Shown here piece after piece: positions 33,739 to 42,096 of a DNA stretch of 64,000 nt. The notes below the pieces were generated by a model. That model did no database searches. It saw only the letters and a program-made list of their open reading frames with translations, and was not told the origin of the DNA. Each line of letters opens with the position of its first letter. Positions within the stretch are counted from its first letter, which is position 1. A program made the position numbers and the translations under genes. Origin of the DNA: CAVQCJ01 sp963849365 (lineage in GTDB: Bacteria; Actinomycetota; Actinomycetes; Prado026); contig CAWKHA010000004.1 in the NCBI GenBank assembly GCA_963849365.1, positions 62,001 through 126,000 on the forward strand, given 5' to 3'.

Positions 33739-35022
33739 CTACGCGGTGGGCAGCGGCTGGGTCGTGATCGGGCCGTTCAGCGCGGATCCGGCCGCGTACT
33801 GCGACCAGGGCAGGTTCCAGTCCGCCATCCCGGGGTCGCCGGACTGCAGCAGGTCGGTCGCCGTGCGGTTGGTGCCGGTGACCGTGACCAGGTCGCCGTA
33901 GCGCATCAGGTTGAAGTACGCCGTCGCGTGCGCCGGGCTGAGGTTGATGCAGCCGTGCGAGACGTTGTCGACCCCCTGGCTGCGCACCGACCACGGCGCG
34001 GAATGGATGAAGGTGCCGCTGTAGGTCAGCCGCACGTCCCAGTTCACCGTGAGGTCGTAGTAGTTGGGGTTGGACTTCGAGCAGGTGATCCCGGCGTTGC
34101 AGGAGGTCATCCGCCGGGTCGGCTGCTTGGCCAGCACGACGTAGTTCCCGGTCCGCGTGACGAACTCGGGCCGGCCGAGGCTGGTCGGCCACACGGCCCA
34201 GGTCCGACCGTTCACCCACACCGTCAGCGTGTGCTTCTTGCCGTCCACCTTGGTCAGGTGCACGTCGCCGATGCCGAACTTCACCGTCGTGTCGGTCGCA
34301 CCCCACTGCGACGGACCGGTCTTGACCGACGCCAGCTCGACGTCCAGCCGGACCTGCGAGTGTGCGGGCCACGCGGTCCGCGGACGGAAGTGCACCTCGA
34401 CCGAGTTCACCCAGTGCCACGAGCCGACCACTGGCGTCGAGGACGACACGGTGAGCGCGGACTCGACGGCTGCACGGTCCTGGACCGACTTGTCGAACCG
34501 GATGACGATCGGGGCGTTGACTCCGACGGTCCAGCCCTCGAAGGGGGTGATGCTGTAGCCGAGCTTGTTCTTCGCCGCGAGCGTGGCGACCACGAGCCGG
34601 CCGGTCAGCGTGTGCGCCGAGCCGTCCGTCGCGCGGACCTGCGCGGTGACGTCGTAGCTGGCCGAAGGGGTCGGCAGCGCGTCGCTCACCCAGCTCGTGC
34701 CGTCCGGCTGGACGCTGCCGGGCAGCGGCGTGCCGTGCACGTGCCCCTTGACCACCGCCGACTCCAACGTGCCGTGGATGACCGAGAAGCGTGCGGGGGC
34801 GTCGAACGGGATCGGCTGCGCGACCGAGAGGGCGGGGTCGGGCGTGGCGGAGACCGTGGGCGAGCTCGTCACGCCGGCGCCGCCGGTGGGGCCGGCCCCG
34901 GAACCGGCGGAGGTGCAGGCCGCGAGCAGCAGCGCCAGGGCGGCCGCGGCCGCCGTGCCCGCGACGAGGCCGCGGGTACGGGTTCCGGCGCTGGTGCGGC
35001 CGGGGCTCACGGAGACGGGCAT
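33739..35022 (-). CDS. L,D-transpeptidase lipoprotein (LdtMt2-like)
   Basis: ATG 35022 (MPVSVSPGRTS) gives 427 residues. A basic start and hydrophobic helix end in the lipobox LLLAAC. Two Ig-like domains (about 70-260, including INAP...VRFDKSVQDRAAVESALTV) precede the YkuD catalytic domain at about 270-400. The active-site motif is VSHGCINLSPAHATAYFN, with the catalytic Cys and His. These enzymes make 3-3 cross-links in peptidoglycan, or attach proteins to it, outside the membrane, and are common in Actinobacteria. The tail after the catalytic domain is longer than in minimal YkuD proteins. Confidence 0.93.
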   Translation of the reverse strand: MPVSVSPGRTSAGTRTRGLVAGTAAAAALALLLAACTSAGSGAGPTGGAGVTSSPTVSATPDPALSVAQPIPFDAPARFSVIHGTLESAVVKGHVHGTPLPGSVQPDGTSWVSDALPTPSASYDVTAQVRATDGSAHTLTGRLVVATLAAKNKLGYSITPFEGWTVGVNAPIVIRFDKSVQDRAAVESALTVSSSTPVVGSWHWVNSVEVHFRPRTAWPAHSQVRLDVELASVKTGPSQWGATDTTVKFGIGDVHLTKVDGKKHTLTVWVNGRTWAVWPTSLGRPEFVTRTGNYVVLAKQPTRRMTSCNAGITCSKSNPNYYDLTVNWDVRLTYSGTFIHSAPWSVRSQGVDNVSHGCINLSPAHATAYFNLMRYGDLVTVTGTNRTATDLLQSGDPGMADWNLPWSQYAAGSALNGPITTQPLPTA

Positions 35023-35128
35023 CTTGGGCGGTCCATTGGACTGTCGGCACACGGGACGGACGAGGTTCCACGGTAAGCCACGTACGACGGTGGCACCTAC
35101 CGGTGCCGCGGACGGCAGACTGCTCCCC

Positions 35129-35881
35129 GTGACGATGACCCTGGTGGTCGACTGCGGCGGAGGCGGCATCAAGGCCAGCGTCCTGGACGCCGCGGGCACG
35201 ATGCACGCCAAGGCGGTGCGGATCCCGACCCCGTACCCGCTGCCGCCGAGCCGCTTCCTCGACTGCCTGGACGAGGTCGCCGGGATGCTCCCGCCGGCGG
35301 AGCGGCTCACCGTCGGCCTGCCCGGGATGGTGCGGCACGGGGTCGTCGTCACGACCCCGCACTACGTCACCCGCTCAGGGCCACGGTCACGTGTCGACCC
35401 CGACCTGCTCGCGGCGTGGAGCGGCTACGACGCGGCGGCCGCGGTCGCCGACCGCTTCCGGCTCCCGGTGCTGGTCATGAACGACGCCGAGGTGCACGCC
35501 GCCGGAGCCGTCACCGGCACCGGGCTCGAGCTGGTCCTGACGCTCGGCACCGGGCTGGGGAGCGCCCTCTTCGACGGCGGCCGGCTCGCTCCGCACCTGG
35601 AGCTGTCGCACGCGACCGTGCGCCGCGGCACCACGTACGACGGCTGGATCGGCGAGCACGTCCGCCGTCAGGTCGGCGACTCGTTCTGGTCCCGCCGGGT
35701 GCGCACGATGGTCGCCGAGCTCCGGCCGGTGTTCGGCTGGGACCGGCTCTACCTTGGCGGCGGGAACTCGCGGCGGCTGCGGGCCCACCATCTCGCCGAG
35801 ATGGGCGACGACGTCGTGGTCGTACCGAACACGGCCGCGCTGGTGGGTGGTGTCCGGGCCTGGTCGCTCGCCGGCAGCTGA
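35129..35881 (+). CDS. ppgK: ROK family kinase, polyphosphate-glucokinase-like
   Basis: GTG 35129 gives 250 residues (ATG 35135 is an alternative). The phosphate-binding LVVDCGGGGIKASVLD, the central VLVMNDAEVHAAGAV, and LTLGTGLGSALFDGG follow the ROK pattern, and the compact length fits polyphosphate/ATP glucokinases of Actinobacteria. The enzyme would phosphorylate glucose at C6 using polyphosphate or ATP. The DxGGxxxK motif has a Cys where many enzymes have Ile or Gly. Which phosphoryl donor is used cannot be read from the sequence. It faces away from the L,D-transpeptidase gene. Confidence 0.82.
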   Translation: MTMTLVVDCGGGGIKASVLDAAGTMHAKAVRIPTPYPLPPSRFLDCLDEVAGMLPPAERLTVGLPGMVRHGVVVTTPHYVTRSGPRSRVDPDLLAAWSGYDAAAAVADRFRLPVLVMNDAEVHAAGAVTGTGLELVLTLGTGLGSALFDGGRLAPHLELSHATVRRGTTYDGWIGEHVRRQVGDSFWSRRVRTMVAELRPVFGWDRLYLGGGNSRRLRAHHLAEMGDDVVVVPNTAALVGGVRAWSLAGS

Positions 35882-35893
35882 GGGTCATCCGGC

Positions 35894-35911
35894 CGGACCG
35901 CCGCCGGTCCG
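35894..35911. terminator. Hairpin between ppgK and the convergent acidic-protein gene
   Basis: CGGACCG (35894-35900) pairs with CGGTCCG (35905-35911) around a 4-base loop, in the 40-base gap between two convergent stops. Confidence 0.45.
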
Positions 35912-35921
35912 CCGGCCCGGC

Positions 35922-36326
35922 TCAGTCGTCGTGCTCGGGGCCCTGGCCGACCAGGTCGTCGTCGTGCACGTCGCCGTCGGCCCGGACGTCGTCGATCTCG
36001 CCCGAGGAGTACAGGCCCGGCATGCGCGCGTCGCGGCGACGGTCCGGACCGAACCCGCCGGACTCGGTTCCGAGCGCGTCGTCGTCGTCGGACCAGCTGC
36101 CCAGCATGGCGTCCTCGGCGTCGACCGGGTCGTCCAGCCCGACCGACGGGGCGTCGAGCCGCAGGACCTCGGTGCCGCCGTACTCGTCGAACAGCCCGTC
36201 CTCGTCGTCCTCGCGCAGGTCCTCGGCGGAGATGTCCGACCCCAGCGAAGCGGTGCCGGGGATCGCGACGTCCGGTTCGTCGTCGTGACTGCGCAGGTCC
36301 GAGGCTTCGTCAGGTCGGGGCGTCAT
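35922..36326 (-). CDS. Highly acidic hypothetical protein
   Basis: ATG 36326 (MTPRPDEASDLRS) gives 134 residues. I do not recognise a family. It is exceptionally rich in Asp and Glu, with few basic residues, and is predicted disordered. The only ordered-looking segment is SDISAEDLREDDEDGLFDEYGGTEVLRLDAPSVGLDDPVDAEDAMLGSW. It ends in a run of acidic and polar residues (DDDLVGQGPEHDD). Codon-rich Asp use explains the GC content. Function and partners are unknown. A 176-base gap without features separates it from the DUF3105 gene. Confidence 0.65.
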   Translation of the reverse strand: MTPRPDEASDLRSHDDEPDVAIPGTASLGSDISAEDLREDDEDGLFDEYGGTEVLRLDAPSVGLDDPVDAEDAMLGSWSDDDDALGTESGGFGPDRRRDARMPGLYSSGEIDDVRADGDVHDDDLVGQGPEHDD

Positions 36327-36502
36327 GCGCACAGCATCCCGGCCGCGGGACCCGGTGCCAAATCGCCGAGCGTGGACGGCCCTGCTCGGGTCGAGCAAGC
36401 CCACGGTCGCGCGCATCGACGCCAGAGAGTCGTCCACGGTGCGCTGCGACCCTTCCGCGGCGAGGACGCCCGACGGCTGGCGATCGGCTCAGCTCAGGTC
36501 GA

Positions 36503-37138
36503 TCAGGGGGACTGGACGGGCGTTCCGGTACCGCCGATGCAGGCCGCGCCCGGCTCCGGGGTCTGCGGCCCCTGCACGAACGTCCGGATGAACTGGTCGA
36601 GCCGCGGGTCGCTCGCGCTGTTCAGCTGGACCTGCTTGCCCCACGCGCTGGCGACCACCGGCGCGGGCAGCCCCGGGTAAGGGCTGACCAGTACGTACGC
36701 CTGGCCCTTGGCGGCGTCGGCGAGCTTGGCGACCTGGTCGGCCGGCAGGTCGGGCTTGTACGTGATCCAGACCGCGCCGTGCTCGAGCGAGTGCACGCCG
36801 TTCTCGTTCTTGACCGGCTGGTCGTACACCCCGCAGTTCTGCCAGACCTGGTCGTGGTCGCCCCCGACCGGCGGCGTCTGCGGGTAGGTCACGGCCGTGG
36901 TGACGTGGTTGCGGCTCAGCCCGGTGTAGGTCTTCAGGCCCGCGATGTCCGAACCGGGGGTCGCGCTCGCGCTCTGCTTGATGGCCACCGCGGCCAGCAC
37001 GACGATGAGGACGACCAGCGGCCCGGCGATCGAGGCGATGATCACGTTCCGCTTGCGGGCGTGCTTGGCCTGCTCCTTCTTGACGGCCTCGAGCCGCGCC
37101 TTGCGGTCCAGGGTGGCCGCACGGCCCTTCTTCGACAT
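36503..37138 (-). CDS. DUF3105 family membrane-anchored protein
   Basis: ATG 37138 (MSKKGRAATLDRK) gives 211 residues; the frame is open further upstream but without support. A basic, helical cytosolic start leads to one membrane helix at about 32-54 (NVIIASIAGPLVVLIVVLAAVAI). The external part carries the DUF3105 signature YPQTPPVGGDHDQVWQNCGVYDQPVKNENGVHSLEHGAVWITYKP, with conserved His and Cys residues suggesting metal binding, and DQFIRTFVQGPQTPEPGAACIGGTG at the end. Such proteins are widespread in Actinobacteria and of unknown role. Confidence 0.87.
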   Translation of the reverse strand: MSKKGRAATLDRKARLEAVKKEQAKHARKRNVIIASIAGPLVVLIVVLAAVAIKQSASATPGSDIAGLKTYTGLSRNHVTTAVTYPQTPPVGGDHDQVWQNCGVYDQPVKNENGVHSLEHGAVWITYKPDLPADQVAKLADAAKGQAYVLVSPYPGLPAPVVASAWGKQVQLNSASDPRLDQFIRTFVQGPQTPEPGAACIGGTGTPVQSP

Positions 37139-37251
37139 GCGCTGGCTCCGGCTCTGCTGCAGGGTCGGCGGACCGTTCAAGGGTAAGGGCGGCAGGTGAG
37201 CGCCTCGCGCCACGCCACGACGGCCGGCCGGTCGCCCGGTCGTCCGCTCGT

Positions 37252-40200
37252 TCAGTCGGCCAGCGCGGGCTCGGCCAGGACCGCGTCGAGGGTCCCCAGG
37301 AACCGGTCGACGTCCGCCTCGGTCCAGACCAGCGGCGGCTTGACCTTCAGCACGTTGTGGTGCGGGCCGTCGATGCTGACGAGCACGCCGCGGTCCTTCA
37401 TCCGCTCGACCACGTACGTCGCCTCCGCTCCGGCCGGCTCGAGGGTGCCGCGGTCGCGGACCAGCTCGAACCCGGCGTACAGCCCCAGCCCGCGCACGTC
37501 GCCTACCAGCCGGTGCCGCCGCGCCAGCGCGTGGCCGCCGTCGAGCAGGCGCCGGCCGAGCACCTCGGCCCGCTCCGGCAGCCGCTCGTCGCGCAGCACG
37601 TCCAGCACCGCCAGCCCGACCGCCGCCGAGACCGGGTTGCCGCCGAAGGTGTTGAAGTACTCCATCCCGTTGGCGAAGGCGCCGGCGATCTCGGGCGTGG
37701 TCACCACCGCCGCGAGCGGGTGGCCGTCCCCGGCCGGCTTGCCCAGGGTGACCACGTCCGGCACGACCCCCTGCGTCGCGAACCCCCAGAACGCCGGCCC
37801 GACCCGTCCGAGCCCGACCTGCACCTCGTCGGTGATGAACAGCCCGCCGGCCGCGCGCACGATCGCCGCGGCTTCGGCGAGGTAGCCGTCGGGCAGCACC
37901 ACCTGGCCGCCGCAGCCCACCATCGACTCGGCGATCATCCCGGCGAGCGGGCGGCCGGTCGCCGCGATGTCGTCGACGCAGCGTCGTACGTCCCGGGCGT
38001 ACGCGAGCGCGACGTCGCGGCCGTAGCCGCGGTGCGGACCGCGGTACGGGTCGGGCAGCGCGGCGGTCTGCACCCACGGCGGCCGGCCGGCACCGCCCGG
38101 ACCGGCGTGCTTGTACGGGCTCACCTCGATCAGCGCCTGGGTGTGGCCGTGGTAGCCGTCCTGCAGGCAGACCGTGTCACGGGCGCCGGTGTACGTGCGG
38201 ACCAGGCGCAGCGCGAGCTCGTTGGCCTCGCTGCCGGAGTTGACGAAGAAGCAGACGGACAGTGGGTCGGGCAGCGTCTCGACGAGCCGGCGGGCATACT
38301 CGAGCACCGTCTCGTGCAGGTACCGGGTGTTGGTGTTGAGCACGGCCATCTGCCGCGCCCCGGCCGCCACCACCCGCGGGTGCGCATGCCCCACGTGCGC
38401 GACGTTGTTCACCGCGTCGAGGTAGGCACGCCCCTCGTCGTCGTAGAGCCGCGCGCCGATCCCGCGCACGATGCGCAGCGGCGCGCCGTACGACAGGCTC
38501 AGGCTCGGGCCCAGCCGGGTCCGGCGGTCCTCGAGTGTCCGGCTCAGCGGACGCGCCGGTGCCGGGACGGCGCCGTCGGGCAGTGCCAGCAGGCTCGCCG
38601 GGTCGGGCGACAACCCGAGCCAGAGCGAACGTTGCGACGGGGCCGCGACGCCGGGGAAGTCGTGCGCCAGGTCGAGCAGGTCCAGCATCACCTGCACGTG
38701 CACGTGCGGCGCCCAGTCGCCGTTGGCCGGCGGTGTGCCGACCCATCCGAGCAGCTCGCCGGCGGCGACGGCCCGGCCGACCCGAAGGTGGTCGAGCGTC
38801 GCGCGCGAAAGGTGGCCGTACAGCGTGAAGAACCGCGCGCCCGCGGTCGTGGTGTGCTCCAGGACCACGACGGGCCCGTAGTCGAGCCTGGGCTCGTTGT
38901 CGCGCGCGACGACGACGGAACCGGCCAGCGGGGCGTGCACGGGCTGGCCGGGCGCGGTCCAGACGTCCAGGCCGAGGTGGACGGTCCGGCGCTCCGCAGC
39001 TGCCTCGTCGGACGCGGGCGCGAACTCGGGCGCCGTGTAGACGAGCCGGGCCTCGCCGTAGCCGCCGAGCCCGACCGCGTCCTGGGCGCCGTCGACGGCC
39101 GCGCGGATCAGCGCGTCGAACCGCTCCGGCGCAGCGGCCACGTCCTGGGCGCCGAAGGTCGTGCTGCCCACCGAGAGGTCGACGGGGAACGTGCGCAGGT
39201 CGGGCCAGCCGCGGCCGAGCAGCGGAGCCGGGGTCGAGGCAGCGAGATGGCGGCGCACCACGTCGCCGTCGGGGTGCGGGTCGAGCCCGCACGCGTCGCG
39301 GAGCCGGTAGTGCGCCAGCCGGGGGTGGATCCGGGTCATGCGTCGCAGCGCGGACCACGCGCCGGGCTCGCTGACGGTGAGGTAGGGGTCGTCGGGCCTG
39401 ACCGCCGACTGGACGGCGGCGTGGCAGACGCTCATCGCCAGCCGGGCGAGGACCAGGTCCCACAGGACCGCCAGCTCCCCCGGCTCGAGCGCGTGCTCGG
39501 CGTCGAAGCCCGCCACGACCTGGGTCACCGCACCGAGCGGGTCGTCCGCGGCGATCGCCACGTACGCGGCTGCGACCACGGGCTCTGCGACCAGCACGGT
39601 GTGCACCAGGTCGCCGTAGTCCAGGAGCCCGCACACCCGCGTGTACCGGCGGAGCAGGTCGTCACGCGTGCCCGGGTCGACCAGGACGTTGCGGTCGTTC
39701 GCGTCGCCGTGCACCACGGCGCGGCGCAGGTCGGGCAGCACCGGTTCGACGCGGTCGGCGAACCTGGTGAGCACGGCCTCGACCAGCGCCCGGTCTTCCG
39801 GGTCGCTCACGGCCACGCACCTTTCGCGCAGCACCGCGCCGGCCTGACGGACGTCCCAGTGGAACGTCCGGTGCGCGGCCGGGTGGTCGTACCCCTCGAG
39901 CGCCGCCGCGTGCCGGCCCAGCACCGCCCCCAGGTCGCGCAGCAGCACCGGCCCCGGCCGCCCGACGTCCGCGAGCGGCAGCCCGGGGAGCCAGTCCAGC
40001 AGCCGGACCAGGTGCCCGTCCGACTCGCAGTGGTCGACCCCGTCGAGCGTCGGGTGCACGCCCTGCACCGGCAGCCCGGCAGCTCTCGCCAGCGCCGCCG
40101 CCCCGCTCTGCGCGGCGAGCACGTCGGCTGACTCGGTGCGGTTCGCCACCTTGAGCACGTAGGTGGCGACACCCGCGACGTCGAGGCGGAAGTTCTGGTC

Positions 40201-40308
40201 CCGCTCGCTGGGCAACGGATGAGCGGTCGCCGTCACGCCGTACGCGGCCCGCGCGATCTGTTCGGCCCGGGCCGAGGTCAGCACCGGTGCGTGCTGCAGC
40301 AACGACAC
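37252..40308 (-). CDS. Kinase/M23/aminotransferase-III fusion (putative amino-alcohol kinase and phospho-lyase)
   Basis: This 1018-residue protein has three parts. Residues 1-345 are an APH/hydroxylysine-kinase-like domain with the catalytic HGDANDRN at 200-207 and LLDYGDL at 228-234. Residues about 440-545 form an M23/LytM-like zinc domain (HLGLD 444-448, HVHV 535-538) with all zinc ligands. Residues 605-1018 are a class III PLP enzyme with NSGSEANELAL, ITDEVQVGLGR and the PLP lysine Lys857 (TLGKPAGDG). Eukaryotic relatives of the first and third domains are hydroxylysine kinase and the ETNPPL/PHYKPL phospho-lyases, which act in sequence. A cytosolic kinase-then-elimination pathway is inferred; the central M23 domain is unexplained. 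Its promoter region contains a large palindrome. Confidence 0.88.
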   Translation of the reverse strand: MSLLQHAPVLTSARAEQIARAAYGVTATAHPLPSERDQNFRLDVAGVATYVLKVANRTESADVLAAQSGAAALARAAGLPVQGVHPTLDGVDHCESDGHLVRLLDWLPGLPLADVGRPGPVLLRDLGAVLGRHAAALEGYDHPAAHRTFHWDVRQAGAVLRERCVAVSDPEDRALVEAVLTRFADRVEPVLPDLRRAVVHGDANDRNVLVDPGTRDDLLRRYTRVCGLLDYGDLVHTVLVAEPVVAAAYVAIAADDPLGAVTQVVAGFDAEHALEPGELAVLWDLVLARLAMSVCHAAVQSAVRPDDPYLTVSEPGAWSALRRMTRIHPRLAHYRLRDACGLDPHPDGDVVRRHLAASTPAPLLGRGWPDLRTFPVDLSVGSTTFGAQDVAAAPERFDALIRAAVDGAQDAVGLGGYGEARLVYTAPEFAPASDEAAAERRTVHLGLDVWTAPGQPVHAPLAGSVVVARDNEPRLDYGPVVVLEHTTTAGARFFTLYGHLSRATLDHLRVGRAVAAGELLGWVGTPPANGDWAPHVHVQVMLDLLDLAHDFPGVAAPSQRSLWLGLSPDPASLLALPDGAVPAPARPLSRTLEDRRTRLGPSLSLSYGAPLRIVRGIGARLYDDEGRAYLDAVNNVAHVGHAHPRVVAAGARQMAVLNTNTRYLHETVLEYARRLVETLPDPLSVCFFVNSGSEANELALRLVRTYTGARDTVCLQDGYHGHTQALIEVSPYKHAGPGGAGRPPWVQTAALPDPYRGPHRGYGRDVALAYARDVRRCVDDIAATGRPLAGMIAESMVGCGGQVVLPDGYLAEAAAIVRAAGGLFITDEVQVGLGRVGPAFWGFATQGVVPDVVTLGKPAGDGHPLAAVVTTPEIAGAFANGMEYFNTFGGNPVSAAVGLAVLDVLRDERLPERAEVLGRRLLDGGHALARRHRLVGDVRGLGLYAGFELVRDRGTLEPAGAEATYVVERMKDRGVLVSIDGPHHNVLKVKPPLVWTEADVDRFLGTLDAVLAEPALAD

Positions 40309-40337
40309 CCCTGCACCCTAGCCACCCCGTCGCTCGG

Positions 40338-40377
40338 GTCAGACCGAGCCGGGCCCCAGGCCCTGGCTCGGTCTGAC
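40338..40377. promoter_or_regulatory. 13-bp inverted repeat in the divergent gap of the fusion enzyme
   Basis: GTCAGACCGAGCC (40338-40350) is perfectly complementary to 40365-40377. Inside the 14-base loop a further GGGCC/GGCCC pairing extends the stem if one T is bulged. The element lies between two divergent starts, so it is not a terminator. It could be an operator or a leader-RNA structure of the minus-strand gene. Confidence 0.55.
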
Positions 40378-40409
40378 ACGAGCGCGGCCCGTCGTGGCAG
40401 AGTGCTGAC

Positions 40410-42096
40410 GTGAGCTCCCTCGCAGCCGAGGCTGCGCCGGACCGGCCGGTGCTGCTGACGGTCGACGACGACCCGTCCGTCTCCCGCGCGGTCGCCCGGG
40501 ACCTGCGCCGGCGGTACGGCGAGCGGCACCGCGTCGTCCGCGCCGGGTCCGCCGCCGAGGCCCTCGAGGTGCTCCGGGAGGTCAAGCTCCGCGGCGGGCG
40601 GGTCGCGATGCTGCTCGCGGACTACCGCATGCCCGAGATGAGCGGCATCGAGTTCCTCGAGGCGGCCATGGACCTGTTCCCCCGGGCCCGCCGCGCCCTG
40701 CTGACCGCGTACGCCGACACCGACGCGGCCATCGCGGCGATCAACGTCGTGGACGTGGACTTCTACCTGCTCAAGCCCTGGGAGCCGCCGGAGGAGAAGC
40801 TCTACCCCGTCGTCGACGCGATGATCGAGATGTACGAGACCCAGCCGGACCGCGAGGTGGGGCAGACCAAGGTGGTCGGGCACCGCTGGTCCGCGCCGTC
40901 GTTCGAGCTCCGCGACTTCCTGGCGCGCAACGCCGTGCCGTACCACTGGTACGCCGCGGACGAGCCGGAGGCCGGCCGGCTGCTGGCGGCGGCGGGAGTC
41001 GGGGCGGACACGCTGCCGGTGGTGGTGACGCCCGACGGCCGGACGCTGGTCGCCCCGACGACGGCCGAGGTGGCCGCGGCTGTCGGGCTCTCGACCATGC
41101 CGGCCACGGACTTCTACGACCTGGTCGTCGTCGGCGCAGGGCCGGCCGGCCTGGGGGCCGCTGTCTACGGCGCTTCCGAGGGTCTGCGGACCCTGCTCGT
41201 CGAGCGGCAGGCGACCGGTGGCCAGGCGGGGCAGTGCGTCGCGGATCGAGAACTACCTCGGCTTCCCCGACGGGGTCTCCGGCGCCCAGCTCACCGACCG
41301 CGCCCGCCGGCAGGCGGCCAAGTTCGGCGCCGAGATCCTCACGACCCGCGACGTGACCGCGCTGTGCGTGGACGGATCGGCGAAGCTCGTCACGTTCGCC
41401 GACGGCAGCGAGGTCCGGGCCCATGTGGTGGTGATCGCGACCGGTGTCTCCTACCGCGACCTGGACGCGCCCGGGGTCGCCGGGCTCTCCGGCCGCGGTG
41501 TGTACTACGGCTCGGCCGCCACCGAGGCAGCCGACTGCATCGACCGCGACGTGTACATCGTCGGCGGCGCCAACTCAGCCGGCCAGTCAGCGGTGTTCTT
41601 CTCCCGGGTCGCCAAGTCCGTGACGCTGGTCGTGCGTGGCGACGCGCTCGAGCGGAGCATGTCGTACTACCTCATCGAGCAGCTGCGCGGGATCGACAAC
41701 GTCGCGGTCCGGCTGTGCACGGTGGTGGACGAGGTGTACGGCGACGAGCACCTGGACGGGCTCACCCTGCGCCACCTGCCGTCGGGCTCGACGGAACGGG
41801 TGGAGGCGAGCCACCTGTTCGTGTTCATCGGAGCCGAGCCGCGGACCGAGTGGCTGACTGACGTGCTGGAGCGGGACGGGCGTGGCTTCCTGCTCACCGG
41901 GCCCGACCTCATGGTCGACGGCCGCCGGCCGCGGGGGTGGTCGCTGGAGCGAGACCCATGGCCGCTGGAGGCGAGCCTTCCCGGCGTGTTCGTGGCCGGT
42001 GACGTACGCGCCGACTCGGTGAAGCGAGTCGCCTCGGCTGTCGGCGAGGGCGCGATGGCGGTCACGCTCGCGCACCGCTACCTGGGGGCGCCGTGA
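40410..42096 (+). pseudogene. Response regulator-flavoprotein (thioredoxin-reductase-like) gene with a one-base frameshift
   Basis: Residues 1-130 are a receiver domain with the phosphorylated Asp71 (LLADYRMPEM) and a C-terminal KPW. The next part is a thioredoxin-like segment (PSFELRDFLARNAVPYHWY). An FAD-binding domain starts at DLVVVGAGPAGLG. At GGQAGQ the frame breaks: the expected continuation SRIENYLGFPDGVSG is in the +1 frame. Removing the G at 41236 restores Q-S-S-R-I-E-N-Y, and the rest of the flavoprotein then runs intact to 42096. The usual CxxC disulfide is absent (YYGSAATEAADC), as in signalling relatives. The gene is coupled to a sensor kinase by a GTGA overlap. It may be a true mutation or a sequence error. 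Confidence 0.85.

Noticed and set aside
37357..40131. 924-residue plus-strand frame
   Set aside because: It is fully antisense to the kinase/M23/aminotransferase gene and has no family features.
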